Shown: in pieces, positions 24,182 through 35,801 of the stretch
Position numbering within the stretch: the stretch's first letter is position 1
How the letters are laid out: each line of letters starts with the position of its first letter
Assembly (NCBI GenBank): GCA_034189165.1
Contig: JAXHVN010000013.1
Location: forward strand, 62,001 to 126,000
DNA from: JAASSS01 sp021767745
GTDB lineage: Bacteria; Pseudomonadota; Gammaproteobacteria; UBA5335
Direction of reading: 5' to 3'
Length of the DNA stretch: 64,000 nucleotides
The notes under the pieces: generated by a model
What the model saw: the letters and a program-made list of their open reading frames with translations, nothing else
The model's database searches: none
Told to the model about the DNA's origin: nothing
Translations under genes and position numbers: made by a program

Positions 24182-27100
24182 ATGCTGCAGATTCCCGGGG
24201 GCGAGGCGCTGTCGGCGTTCCGCCAGACCAAGCTCGTCGAGCGCCTGGCGCCGCTGCTGCCGGGACTCGAGTCGATCACGGCCGCCTACCTGCACCTGGT
24301 CGACGCCGAGCCGCTGAGCACGGCGCACGAAGCCGTCCTGACACAGCTGCTGACCTATGGTCCGCCACCCCCGACGCCGCCGGCCGGCGCGCCCGCGCTG
24401 CTGGTAGTGCCACGGCTGGGTACCGTCTCGCCCTGGTCGAGCAAGGCGACCGATATCGTCCGCAGCTGCGGGCTCGACACCATCCGCCGCATCGAGCGCG
24501 GCGTGTGCTACCACCTGCCGGGCGTGCCGGAGAGCGCGATTTTCGAGCCGCCGGTGCTGGCTCTGCTGCACGACCGCATGACCGAGACCGTGCTGCGCGA
24601 TGCCGCCGAGGCGGCGCTGCTGTTCGAGCATCCCCGACCCACGCCGCTGGCGCAGGTGGATGTGCTGGGGGAGGGCCGAGCCGCGCTGGTGCAGGCCAAT
24701 GCTCGCCTGGGGTTGGCGCTCGCGGCGGACGAGATCGACTATCTGCTGGAGAACTTCACCCGGCTGCGGCGCAATCCGACCGACGTCGAACTGATGATGT
24801 TCGCGCAGGCCAATTCCGAGCACTGCCGGCACAAGATCTTCAACGCCGACTGGGTGATCGACGGCACGCCGCAGCCGCGCTCGCTGTTCGCGATGATCCG
24901 CCACACCCACGAGCGCAACCCCGGTCCGGTGCTGTCGGCCTACCACGACAACGCCGCCGTGATGCGCGGCGCCCCCGGCCAGCGCTTCGTACCGGGGGCG
25001 CAGGATGGTGTCTACCGGCGCGAGCCGGGCGAGGTCGACATCCTGATGAAGGTGGAGACGCACAATCACCCGACCGCCATCGCGCCGCGGCCGGGCGCGG
25101 CCACCGGCGCGGGCGGCGAGATCCGCGACGAGGCTGCCACGGGCCGTGGCGCACGGGCGAAGGCGGGACTGACCGGCTTCGCCGTCTCCAACCTGCACCT
25201 GCCGGGGCGTAGCCGGGCATGGGAAGCCCGGCCGGCGCGGCCGGCGCAGCTGGCCAGCGCGCTGGAGATCATGCTGACCGGCCCGCTCGGCGCTGCAGGC
25301 TTCAACAACGAGTTCGGCCGCCCGGCGCTGGCCGGCTTCTTTCGTACCTACGAGCAGCGGGTGCACGGGGCGGCGGGGCTGGAGGTGCGCGGCTACCACA
25401 AGCCGATCATGCTCGCCGGCGGCTTCGGCAACATCCGCCGCGATCAGGTCGCCAAGCGGACCATCGAGCCGCAGGCGGAGCTGATCGTGCTGGGCGGGCC
25501 GGCCATGTTGCTGGGCCTCGGCGGGGGCGCCGCCTCCAGCATGAGCAGTGGCGCCAGCAGTGCCGAGCTCGACTTCGCCTCCGTCCAGCGCGACAACCCG
25601 GAAATGCAGCGGCGCTGCCAGGAGGTCATCGACTGGTGCTGGCGCCAGGGCGAGGACAACCCGATTCTCGCCATCCACGACGTGGGCGCGGGCGGGCTGT
25701 CGAACGCGCTGCCCGAGCTGGTGGCCGACAGCGAGCGGGGCGGCCGGTTCGACCTGCGCGCCATCCCCAGCGCCGACCCGGGCATGTCGCCGATGGAGCT
25801 GTGGTGCAACGAGGCGCAGGAGCGCTACGTACTGGCCATCTCGCCTGCCGATCTGCCGCGATTCGCCGCCGCCTGCGAGCGCGAGCGCTGCCCTTGGGCG
25901 GCGGTCGGCCAGGCCACCGAGGCCCGTCAGCTGGTGCTCGACGACCCGCTGTTTGGCAATCGGCCGATCGACATGCCGCTGGCGGTGCTGCTCGGCAAGC
26001 CGCCGCGCATGCAGCGCGACGCGCGCCGCGTCGAGCGCGACTTCGCTTTACACGAGGCCGCCGAGGCGACGCTGGCGCAGGTGCCGTTGCAGGAGGCGGC
26101 CTACCGGTTGCTGCGTCTGCCGACCGTCGCCGACAAGACCTTCCTGGTGACGATCGGCGATCGCACGGTCGGCGGCCTGGCGGTGCGCGACCCCATGGTC
26201 GGACCCTGGCAGGTGCCGGTGGCGGATTGCGCCATCACCGCCACCGACTTCGACGGCTACACCGGCGAGGCCATGGCGATCGGCGAGCGCCCGCCGGTGG
26301 CGCTGCTCGATCCGGCCGCCGCCGCCCGGCTGGCGGTGGGCGAGGCGCTGACCAATCTCGCCGCCGCCGGCATCGGCGATACGGCCGAGGCGGTGCTGTC
26401 GGCCAACTGGATGGCTGCCGCCGGCCATCCGGGCGAGGACGCGGGGCTGTACGCGGCCGTGCAGGCGGTGGGCATGGAGCTGTGTCCCGCGCTCGGCATC
26501 GCCATTCCGGTGGGCAAGGATTCGCTGTCGATGCGGGCGGCGTGGGAGGCCGGCGGCGAGAAGCATGCGGTGACTGCGCCGCTGTCGCTGGTCGTCACCG
26601 CCTTTGCCGCGGTGGCCGACGTGCGCCGGCACGCGACCCCGCTGCTGGATCTCGACGCCGACAGCGAGCTGTTGCTGCTCGATCTCGGTGCCGGGCGCCA
26701 TCGCCTGGGCGGCTCCTGCCTGGCGCAGGTCTACGGCGAGCTCGGCCGGCACGCGCCCGATGTCGACGCGCCCGCGCAGTTGCGGGCCTTCGTGCGGCTG
26801 GTGGGCGGACTGCTGGCCGAGGGCCGGCTGCTCGCCTATCACGACCGCAGCGACGGCGGCCTGTTCGTGACGCTGGCGGAGATGGCGTTTGCCAGCCGCT
26901 GCGGCCTGCAGATCGACTTGCAGGGCCTGACCGGTACGCCGGCCGCCGTGCTGTTCGCCGAGGAACTCGGCGCAGTGCTGCAGGTGCGCAGCGCCGACCG
27001 GGCGCTGGTGACGCAGCGCCTGGCCGAGGCGGGGCTCGCCGGGCTTGCCCACTGGATTGGCCGGCCCGTGCCGGGGCGGCGGCTGCGCATCGGGGCGGGC

Positions 27101-28072
27101 GACGCGGCGTGGCTGGACGAGGACCGCACGGCGCTGCACCGCGCCTGGTCGGAGACCAGCTTCGCCATCCAGAGCCTGCGCGATGAGCCGGACTGCGCCC
27201 GGGAGTGGTACGAGGCGCTGGCAGATCGGGACGATCCCGGCCTGCGGCCGCGGCTGAGCTTCCGGCCGGAGGAGGATCCGCTGCGTGGACGGGCGGCCAC
27301 CCGGGTCGAGCGTCCGCGGGTGGCGATCCTGCGCGAGCAGGGCGTGAACGGGCAGATCGAGATGGCCGCCGCCTTCGACCGCGCCGGTTTCGAAGCCGTG
27401 GACGTGCACATGACCGACCTGCTGGCTGGCCGCCAACGGCTGGCCGACTTCAGCGGGCTGGCCGTGTGCGGCGGCTTCTCCTTCGGCGATGTGCTCGGCG
27501 CCGGTCGCGGCTGGGCGAGTGCGATCCGCCATCACGAGTCGCTGCTGCATGCCTTCGCCGACTTCTTCGCCCGCGCCGACAGCTTCACGCTCGGCGTGTG
27601 CAACGGCTGCCAGATGCTCTCGCAGCTGCGCGATCTGATCCCCGGCGCGGCGGCCTGGCCGCGGTTCGTCACCAACCGCTCCGAGCGCTTCGAGGCTCGC
27701 CTGAGCCTGGTGCGCATCCTGCCCTCACCGTCGATCCTGCTGCGCGGCATGACCGATTCGGTGCTGCCGGTGGCGGTTGCCCATGCCGAGGGGCGGGCTG
27801 CATTCGATGACCCGGTGCAGCGGACGCAGGCACAGGTGTGCATCCAGTTCGTGGACGGCCGTCACCAGCCGACGGCCCGCTACCCCTGGAGTCCGAGCGG
27901 CTCACCCGACGGCATCACCGGACTCACCAGCGAGGATGGCCGGGCCACCATCCTGATGCCGCACCCGGAGCGGGTGATCCGCAGCATCAACTACTCTTGG
28001 CACCCGGCCGGCTGGCCGGAGGCGGGCCCGTGGCTGCGGATGTTCCGCAACGCCCGCGCCTGGGTCGGCTAG
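24182..28072 (+). CDS. purL: Phosphoribosylformylglycinamidine synthase (large, single-chain PurL)
   Basis: A 1296-residue FGAM synthase, the fourth step of de novo purine synthesis. It converts FGAR, glutamine and ATP to FGAM. The N-terminal PurS-like region ('AFRQTKLVERLAPLLPGL') leads into the linker with 'MMFAQANSEHCRHKIFNADW', then two AIR-synthase-like halves ('KVETHNHPTAIAPRPGAATG', 'IPVGKDSLSMRAAW'). A C-terminal glutaminase has nucleophile cysteine in 'GVCNGCQMLSQL' and partners in 'LMPHPER'. The length equals the E. coli enzyme (about 1295). A GGAGAG sequence lies just before the ATG. It appears to be the last gene of a small co-directional run. Confidence 0.97.
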   Translation: MLQIPGGEALSAFRQTKLVERLAPLLPGLESITAAYLHLVDAEPLSTAHEAVLTQLLTYGPPPPTPPAGAPALLVVPRLGTVSPWSSKATDIVRSCGLDTIRRIERGVCYHLPGVPESAIFEPPVLALLHDRMTETVLRDAAEAALLFEHPRPTPLAQVDVLGEGRAALVQANARLGLALAADEIDYLLENFTRLRRNPTDVELMMFAQANSEHCRHKIFNADWVIDGTPQPRSLFAMIRHTHERNPGPVLSAYHDNAAVMRGAPGQRFVPGAQDGVYRREPGEVDILMKVETHNHPTAIAPRPGAATGAGGEIRDEAATGRGARAKAGLTGFAVSNLHLPGRSRAWEARPARPAQLASALEIMLTGPLGAAGFNNEFGRPALAGFFRTYEQRVHGAAGLEVRGYHKPIMLAGGFGNIRRDQVAKRTIEPQAELIVLGGPAMLLGLGGGAASSMSSGASSAELDFASVQRDNPEMQRRCQEVIDWCWRQGEDNPILAIHDVGAGGLSNALPELVADSERGGRFDLRAIPSADPGMSPMELWCNEAQERYVLAISPADLPRFAAACERERCPWAAVGQATEARQLVLDDPLFGNRPIDMPLAVLLGKPPRMQRDARRVERDFALHEAAEATLAQVPLQEAAYRLLRLPTVADKTFLVTIGDRTVGGLAVRDPMVGPWQVPVADCAITATDFDGYTGEAMAIGERPPVALLDPAAAARLAVGEALTNLAAAGIGDTAEAVLSANWMAAAGHPGEDAGLYAAVQAVGMELCPALGIAIPVGKDSLSMRAAWEAGGEKHAVTAPLSLVVTAFAAVADVRRHATPLLDLDADSELLLLDLGAGRHRLGGSCLAQVYGELGRHAPDVDAPAQLRAFVRLVGGLLAEGRLLAYHDRSDGGLFVTLAEMAFASRCGLQIDLQGLTGTPAAVLFAEELGAVLQVRSADRALVTQRLAEAGLAGLAHWIGRPVPGRRLRIGAGDAAWLDEDRTALHRAWSETSFAIQSLRDEPDCAREWYEALADRDDPGLRPRLSFRPEEDPLRGRAATRVERPRVAILREQGVNGQIEMAAAFDRAGFEAVDVHMTDLLAGRQRLADFSGLAVCGGFSFGDVLGAGRGWASAIRHHESLLHAFADFFARADSFTLGVCNGCQMLSQLRDLIPGAAAWPRFVTNRSERFEARLSLVRILPSPSILLRGMTDSVLPVAVAHAEGRAAFDDPVQRTQAQVCIQFVDGRHQPTARYPWSPSGSPDGITGLTSEDGRATILMPHPERVIRSINYSWHPAGWPEAGPWLRMFRNARAWVG

Positions 28073-28081
28073 GACCGAATG

Positions 28082-28116
28082 GACCGGCGGCGGCAGGGCC
28101 ACGCCCGCCGCCGGTC
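28082..28116. other. Long GC hairpin between convergent purL and hypothetical gene
   Basis: GACCGGCGGCG and CGCCGCCGGTC form a perfect 11-bp stem with a 13-base loop in the 53-base gap between two convergent genes. No T-run follows on either strand. Its position suits a bidirectional transcription stop or mRNA-end stabiliser, but it is not a canonical intrinsic terminator. Confidence 0.45.
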
Positions 28117-28125
28117 CCGCCGCGG

Positions 28126-28539
28126 TCAGCGCAGCTGGATCTTGCCGCCGAGCCCGCCCGCGCCGCCGAGCCCGCCCGGACCGCCCATGCCGCCGAGATC
28201 CCCGGCGCCGGGCACCACGAGCCCGCCGGCACGCTCGCGCTGCATTTCCTGCAGCTCGCGGGCGGCTTCCTCGATCGCTTGCTGGGCCGCCTCGGCGAAG
28301 CCGTCCACGGCCTTGGCTAGCGTATCGGCCTCGATGCCGAAACTCAGCGGCAGCGGGCCCATCGGTGTCATCAGCTGGGCCTGGCCGACGAACAGCGTGG
28401 CTCGCCCGGCGTCCGCCTCGCCGTCGGCGGTGACCGGCACCATCTGCCGGAGAGTGCCCACGCGCTGGTCGGTGTAGGTCTCCTCCCGGTACAGGCCGTT
28501 GGGATTCATGCTGAGATCGGTGGTGGTGTCCTGCGCCAT
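28126..28539 (-). CDS. Conserved-looking hypothetical protein with Gly-rich tail
   Basis: A 137-residue cytoplasmic protein without signal peptide or membrane segment; I cannot assign a function. Residues 10-75 look folded ('NGLYREETYTDQRVGTLRQM', 'ATLFVGQAQLMTPMGPLPLSF'). Residues 75-105 form a charged amphipathic helix ('AKAVDGFAEAAQQAIEEAARELQEM'). The C-terminus is almost pure glycine/leucine/methionine repeats ('GMGGPGGLGGAGGLGG'). A GGGTAGAATGGAGCG element containing a -10-like TAGAAT lies 25-39 bases before its ATG. Confidence 0.65.
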   Translation of the reverse strand: MAQDTTTDLSMNPNGLYREETYTDQRVGTLRQMVPVTADGEADAGRATLFVGQAQLMTPMGPLPLSFGIEADTLAKAVDGFAEAAQQAIEEAARELQEMQRERAGGLVVPGAGDLGGMGGPGGLGGAGGLGGKIQLR

Positions 28540-28563
28540 GGCGCGCTCCCGTTGGAAAGTCAG

Positions 28564-28578
28564 CGCTCCATTCTACCC
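28564..28578 (-). promoter_or_regulatory. Promoter-like element GGGTAGAATGGAGCG
   Basis: On the minus strand this 15-mer contains TAGAAT (28575-28570), 5/6 to TATAAT, about 30 bases before the start of the 137-residue hypothetical gene. The -35 region is weak. The identical 15-mer occurs at 44681-44695 upstream of malate synthase G. Confidence 0.5.
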
Positions 28579-28619
28579 TTGCTGCGGCCGGCATCCGACC
28601 GGCGCCGGTGCCTGGCCGG

Positions 28620-30275
28620 CTAGGGCGCCGGTGTGGCGGGTTCGACGCCGTAGGCGAGCAGCACGTTGCCACCGGCGAACAGGCCGGCGTAGCCCGATTG
28701 GATCAGCACCAGCCCACCGGCGACGACCGGCCCGTCCACGTCGATCGCGCCGCCGTGCGCCCCGCTGCCGGCTTCGGGAAACGCGACTGCCGTATCGGTC
28801 TGCCAGAGCACCCGACCGTCCGTCGGCGCGTAGGCGCGCAGCTGGCCGGAGACCGAGCCGGCGAAGATCGCCGCCGGCGTCGCCGTGGGTGGTGCGGACA
28901 TGCCGGCGGCGCAATTGCCTGTCGCGCAGGGCGCGTCGGGCTGGCGCCAGCGCAGTTCGCCGGTGCGTGCATCGAGCGCGTTCAGTGCCGGCTGCGGCGG
29001 CCCGGGCGGCGCGGCGCCACGGAAGATCAGGACTTTCAGATCGGCATCGGAGATCGGCACGTACAGGCGCTCGCCATCGCTCGCCATGCCCCAGTGGACG
29101 CCGCCGAGCGGGCCGCCACGCCCCAGTCGCCGATGCCAGTGCACGGCGCCATCGGTGGGCGAAAGGGCGTAGACCTCGCCCGTCTTCTGGCCGACGATCA
29201 GGCGCTGTTGCGCGCCGCTGCCGAGCAGCATCACCGCCGCGCCGATGTCGAGGTCCGGGCCGGCCTGCGCCGGGCAGTTGAAGCTCAGCGGCGTGACGCA
29301 GCCGATGTTCCAGGCGTCATCGGCCAGCAGCTGACGGCGCCAGCGCAGGGCGCCGTCGGCCAACGCCAGCGCCCAGACGGCGTTGCTGCCGGGCGTGGTG
29401 GGCCGCGTGTAGTTCTGGCCGGTGCCGACGTAGAGCTGGCCGCGCGCGGCATCGATCGTCGGCGTGTTCCACACTGGCGCGCCCGCCGGCCCGAAGCGGG
29501 TGCCGATCAGGCCGCGGCGGCCCTGCGCCCGGGCGGGGGTGGGGATGGTGGGCGTGTACCAGAGGCGCTCGCCGCTGACGGCATCGAGGGCGGCGACACC
29601 GCCGCGGAAGGTGCAGCAGTCATACAGCGGGTTCGCGGCGCGCAGCACCTCCAGTGCACTGATGCCGACGTACAGCCGGCCGGCATGGTAGGCGGGCGCG
29701 GCGGTGATCTTGGCGTCCGGGTGCGGATCGAGCCGCTCCCGCCAGAGCAGCGCGCCGTTGCGGGCGTCGCGGGCGACCACGGCGCCGTCCTCGTCGCCGT
29801 AGAACAGCCGGCGCCCCTGCGGCAGGTCCACCAGGACCAGCGCCGTGCGCACGCCGGCCGGCCCGGGTACCTGCCAACGCGGACAACCATCGCTGGGGTC
29901 GAGCGCGAAGACGCTGCCGTTCGGGCTGCCGAGATAGATCGTGTCGGTGGTGACCGCCGGCTGGCTGCGCAGGCGCCCGCCCTGTGGATGCACGAACACC
30001 CAGCGCAGCGTCAGCCGCGGGATGTCGGCGGCGGCCAGTCCGGTCGTGGTCGCTGGGTACCAGCGGCGGTTGTGCGGCCCGGCGCCCCAGTCGCCGACGA
30101 GGATCTCCGCGTTCGGCGCCGGCGGGGACTTCTCGGCCACGCAGGCCGCCTGCGCGTGGGCGGTGACCGGCGCCAGCCAGAGCAGGAGCCAGAGCAGCGT
30201 GCGGCGCGTCGGCCAGCGCGACGCGCCGGCGGCCGAGCGCAGGCGCCCGCCGGTGCGATCGGGCAGGAGTGACAT
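28620..30275 (-). CDS. Periplasmic PQQ-type beta-propeller quinoprotein (PVA dehydrogenase-like)
   Basis: A 551-residue protein. A basic N-region and hydrophobic core ('RTLLWLLLWLAPVTAHAQAA') form a signal peptide. Repeated propeller blades end in W-docking-like motifs: 'VFALDPSDGCPRWQ', 'VVARDARNGALLWRE', 'GVAALDAVSGERLWY', 'LNALDARTGELRWRQ'. Adjacent cysteines C220-C221 ('LYDCCTF') match the vicinal disulfide above PQQ in quinoprotein alcohol dehydrogenases. There is no haem-c CxxCH domain, so an external cytochrome would be the electron acceptor. It resembles polyvinyl alcohol dehydrogenase-like proteins more than methanol dehydrogenase. The substrate is unknown. Confidence 0.75.
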   Translation of the reverse strand: MSLLPDRTGGRLRSAAGASRWPTRRTLLWLLLWLAPVTAHAQAACVAEKSPPAPNAEILVGDWGAGPHNRRWYPATTTGLAAADIPRLTLRWVFVHPQGGRLRSQPAVTTDTIYLGSPNGSVFALDPSDGCPRWQVPGPAGVRTALVLVDLPQGRRLFYGDEDGAVVARDARNGALLWRERLDPHPDAKITAAPAYHAGRLYVGISALEVLRAANPLYDCCTFRGGVAALDAVSGERLWYTPTIPTPARAQGRRGLIGTRFGPAGAPVWNTPTIDAARGQLYVGTGQNYTRPTTPGSNAVWALALADGALRWRRQLLADDAWNIGCVTPLSFNCPAQAGPDLDIGAAVMLLGSGAQQRLIVGQKTGEVYALSPTDGAVHWHRRLGRGGPLGGVHWGMASDGERLYVPISDADLKVLIFRGAAPPGPPQPALNALDARTGELRWRQPDAPCATGNCAAGMSAPPTATPAAIFAGSVSGQLRAYAPTDGRVLWQTDTAVAFPEAGSGAHGGAIDVDGPVVAGGLVLIQSGYAGLFAGGNVLLAYGVEPATPAP

Positions 30276-30342
30276 GGCGGGTCCCGCTACAGGCTTGCCG
30301 GCAGCCTAGGTCAGGGCGCCGGCCGGTGCCAGCGCAGGTCGG

Positions 30343-30639
30343 CTACTGCCGTTGGCGGATGGCGTCGATCAGCTCCCCCTTGCGCATGCCGCTGCGACCC
30401 GGGATGTCGAGCTCGCGGGCACGGTTGTAGAGCTCCGCCTTGCTGCGCTCTGTCAGCGGACGGTTCGGATTGCCGGTGCCCTGAGTGCGCCGGTTGGGGG
30501 TGCGACCGGCCTCTCGTCGATGCTTGTTCACCGTGCGCGCGGCGATCTCCTCGGCCCGCTCGGAGCGCACGCCGCGCCCCTTGCTGGCGTCCTTGATGTG
30601 CTCGTACATCCGCTCGTCTTTGTCACTCCACTTTGGCAT
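30343..30639 (-). CDS. Small basic protein with Rho-N-like C-terminal domain
   Basis: A 98-residue, strongly charged protein. The N-terminal half 'MPKWSDKDERMYEHIKDAS' with 'RAEEIAARTVNKHRREAGRTPN' is a widespread conserved block of unknown function. The C-terminal half, 'LTERSKAELYNRARELDIPGRSGMRKGELIDAI', is a SAP/Rho-N-type helical nucleic-acid-binding fold. Homologues are often called plasmid stabilisation or Rho N-terminal domain proteins, but no plasmid function is implied here. It is monocistronic or loosely linked to the quinoprotein downstream. Confidence 0.8.
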   Translation of the reverse strand: MPKWSDKDERMYEHIKDASKGRGVRSERAEEIAARTVNKHRREAGRTPNRRTQGTGNPNRPLTERSKAELYNRARELDIPGRSGMRKGELIDAIRQRQ

Positions 30640-30665
30640 GTCGCACCTCGCTGGATTCGGGGCAG

Positions 30666-31355
30666 TCAGCCGCCCGGCGGCGTGACCGGCCTCAGCATGA
30701 TTTCGTTGACGTCGACCGTCGGCGGCTGGGACAGCGCGTAGAGCACCGCCGCGGCTACGTTCTCCGGTTGCAGCGCATCGGGCTTGGCTTCATCGAAGAA
30801 GGGGGTGTCGACCATCCCCGGCTCGATCAGCGTCACCCGCACGCCACTGCCCTTGAGTTCCTCGCGCACCGAATGGCCGATACCGCTGACGGCCCACTTG
30901 GTGGCCGAGTAGGGCGAGCCGGCGATGGTGACGCGGCCGGCGACCGAACCGGTCAGCAGCAGGTGGCCACGGCTGCGCTGCAGGGCCGGCAGACAAGCAC
31001 GCAGCGTCAGCATCACGCCGTAGACGTTCACCATCACCAGCGAGCGCCAGACCGCCACATCGCCGCCGGCGAAGCCGCCGGGGCTGCCGCCGCGTCCGGC
31101 ATTGGCGAAGGCGGCATCGAGCTGGCCGAAGCGCTCCAGCGTCTGTGCCACCAGCCGCTGCTGCGCGTCCCAGTCGGTGACATCGCAGGGCACCGCCAGG
31201 GCCCGATCGGCCCCGAGCTCCTCGACCAGCGCGGCCAGCCTGTCCTGCGAGCGGGCCGCCAGGGCCAGCTGCCAGCCGGCCGCCGCGGCGGCGCGGGCCG
31301 TGGCTTCGCCAATGCCGCTGGAGGCGCCGGTGATCAGCAGGGTCTTCGCGTTCAT
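30666..31355 (-). CDS. Short-chain dehydrogenase/reductase in the formate dehydrogenase operon
   Basis: A 229-residue classical SDR. The cofactor motif is 'LLITGASSGIGEATARAAA', followed by 'ANAGRGG', a catalytic serine in 'LLTGSVAGRV', and Y-x-x-x-K in 'SPYSATKWAVSG'. It is an NAD(P)-dependent oxidoreductase of unknown substrate. The ATG at 31355 overlaps the fdhD stop by four bases and is preceded by GGGAGG, so it is the last gene of fdhA-DUF1641-fdhD-SDR. Upstream in-frame sequence lies inside fdhD and is not part of the domain. Confidence 0.85.
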   Translation of the reverse strand: MNAKTLLITGASSGIGEATARAAAAAGWQLALAARSQDRLAALVEELGADRALAVPCDVTDWDAQQRLVAQTLERFGQLDAAFANAGRGGSPGGFAGGDVAVWRSLVMVNVYGVMLTLRACLPALQRSRGHLLLTGSVAGRVTIAGSPYSATKWAVSGIGHSVREELKGSGVRVTLIEPGMVDTPFFDEAKPDALQPENVAAAVLYALSQPPTVDVNEIMLRPVTPPGG

Positions 31356-32200
31356 CGCGCCTCCCGGGCGTCGTGTCCTTCGGCCGTCAGCAGCCGATCG
31401 GGATGGGTGTAGAGGTTGGCGCGGCCTTCGCGCAGGAAGCCGACCAGCGTCACGCCATGGCGCGCGGCCAGCTCGACCGCGGCGCTGCTCGGCGCCGAGA
31501 CGGCACAGACCAGCTCGGCGCCGGCGCGGATGCTCTTTTGCAGCAGCTCGAAACTCGCCCGGCCGCTGAGCAGCACGCAATGGCCGGTCAGCGGCAGCAG
31601 GCCGTCGAGCAGGGCGCGGCCGACCAGCTTGTCCATGGCGTTGTGCCGGCCCACATCCTCCCGCAGCAGCACCAGGCGGCCGGCGGCATCGAACAGCGCG
31701 GCGGCGTGCAGGCCGCCGGTATCGGCGAACAGGCGCTGCGCCGCCCGCTGGCGCCGCGGCAGCTGCAGCAGCGTGCTCATGGGAAAGCGGGTCTGGTGGG
31801 CGATTTCGGGCAGGTCATCCAGTGCCGTCAGGTCCGCCTTGCCGCAGACGCCGCAGCTGCTGGTGGTCACGCCGGCGCGTGCCAGGCGCGGCAGGCGCGC
31901 TTTCGCGGCGGGCGCCAGCGTCACCGCCAGCGCCTGCCCATCCGCAGCCGGGTCCAGCGCCAGCAAGTCCTCGGCCTGGCTCACCACGCCCTCGGCGTAG
32001 AGCAGCCCGGCGGCGAGCTCCGCGTCGTGACCGGGGGTGCGCATGGTCACCATCGGCGCGGCGTCCTCGACCTGCAGCGAGAGCGGCGCCTCGACGGCCA
32101 GGGTATCGTCCACCGCCTGCTGCCAACGACCCTCGCGCCAGGTCTGCAGCCGGACCGGCATCCGCCCGGCCGGCGGCGAGGACGGGTATGGCACGCTCAT
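31352..32200 (-). CDS. fdhD: Formate dehydrogenase accessory sulfurtransferase FdhD
   Basis: A 282-residue FdhD. The protein passes sulfur from a cysteine desulfurase to the molybdenum cofactor of formate dehydrogenase, which is essential for activity. The conserved cysteine motif is 'TTSSCGVCGKADL'. 'DTGGLHAAALFDAAGRLVLLREDVGRHNAMDKLVG' and 'LLSGRASFELLQKSIRAG' are diagnostic. The ATG at 32200 overlaps the stop of the upstream DUF1641 gene by four bases. Its place in this operon supports a role in maturing the neighbouring FdhA. Confidence 0.95.
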   Translation of the reverse strand: MSVPYPSSPPAGRMPVRLQTWREGRWQQAVDDTLAVEAPLSLQVEDAAPMVTMRTPGHDAELAAGLLYAEGVVSQAEDLLALDPAADGQALAVTLAPAAKARLPRLARAGVTTSSCGVCGKADLTALDDLPEIAHQTRFPMSTLLQLPRRQRAAQRLFADTGGLHAAALFDAAGRLVLLREDVGRHNAMDKLVGRALLDGLLPLTGHCVLLSGRASFELLQKSIRAGAELVCAVSAPSSAAVELAARHGVTLVGFLREGRANLYTHPDRLLTAEGHDAREAR

Positions 32201-32678
32201 GCGTCGGGCGCCGGCGCGGCCTCGCCCGACGACGCAGCCCCCGCCGGATTCGGCCGGCGACTGGCGGCGGTGAAGGCCTTCACTGCGCCGAGCAGGGGAC
32301 CGGCAGCCCGCCAGAGCTGGTCGTCGCGCAGCAGGTCGAAGGTGCCGCGCAGGCCACCGCGTGGCTGTGGCGTGGCCGGATCGTGCAGCGCCGCCAAGGC
32401 CGCGCCGGCGCCGGCGAAGGTGCGGGCGATGTCGTCGGGATCCAGCCGGGACAGGCCGTCGGCCGCCTGCGCGAGATTGCGCAGGATGTCGATGCCGCGG
32501 CTGTGATTGACGGTGTCGGTCGTGATGGTGGCCAACTCGGGCGCGGCGGCCACGGCAGTGCGGGCCAGGCGCAGCACGCCGTGGGCGTGCAGCGTCTGTA
32601 CGAGGGCGTCGAGCTCTTCCCACGCCGGATCACGTGGCGGCTGGCTCGGCAGCGGTCGGTGCGACAGCGGTTCGGCCA

Positions 32679-32679
<1 letters not shown>
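32197..32679 (-). CDS. DUF1641 protein, formate dehydrogenase-associated (YrhD-like)
   Basis: A 160-residue protein with the DUF1641 core 'ALVQTLHAHGVLRLARTAVA', 'DIARTFAGAGAALAAL' and 'GTFDLLRDDQLWRAAGPLLGAVKAF'. Members such as Bacillus YrhD and YjgD sit beside FdhA-like subunits and are thought to be accessory or small subunits; the biochemical role is not settled. The ATG at 32679 shares one base with the fdhA stop (TGATG), so translation is coupled. The tail is an alanine/proline-rich extension. Confidence 0.82.
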
Positions 32680-35648
<2,969 letters not shown>

Positions 35649-35690
35649 GGGCGCGTCCTCGGCAGCCGGCGGAGCAATGCAGGGAAGAGT

Positions 35691-35733
35691 GCCATGCCGG
35701 CCGGGAGTTCCGGCGCAGCGGTGCCGGCATGGC
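35691..35733. repeat. Inverted repeat upstream of fdhA
   Basis: GCCATGCCGGC (35691-35701) and GCCGGCATGGC (35723-35733) form a perfect 11-bp inverted repeat with a 21-base loop, 43 bases upstream of the fdhA start and between divergent genes. It could be an operator or a leader hairpin. No known regulator box is recognised. Confidence 0.5.
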
Positions 35734-35801
35734 CGGCGGCGGGAACGAGCTGCCCGGCGACGGGTCTGAGCCGGGGTGAATCAGCCGAATCGGAGCAAGC
35801 G

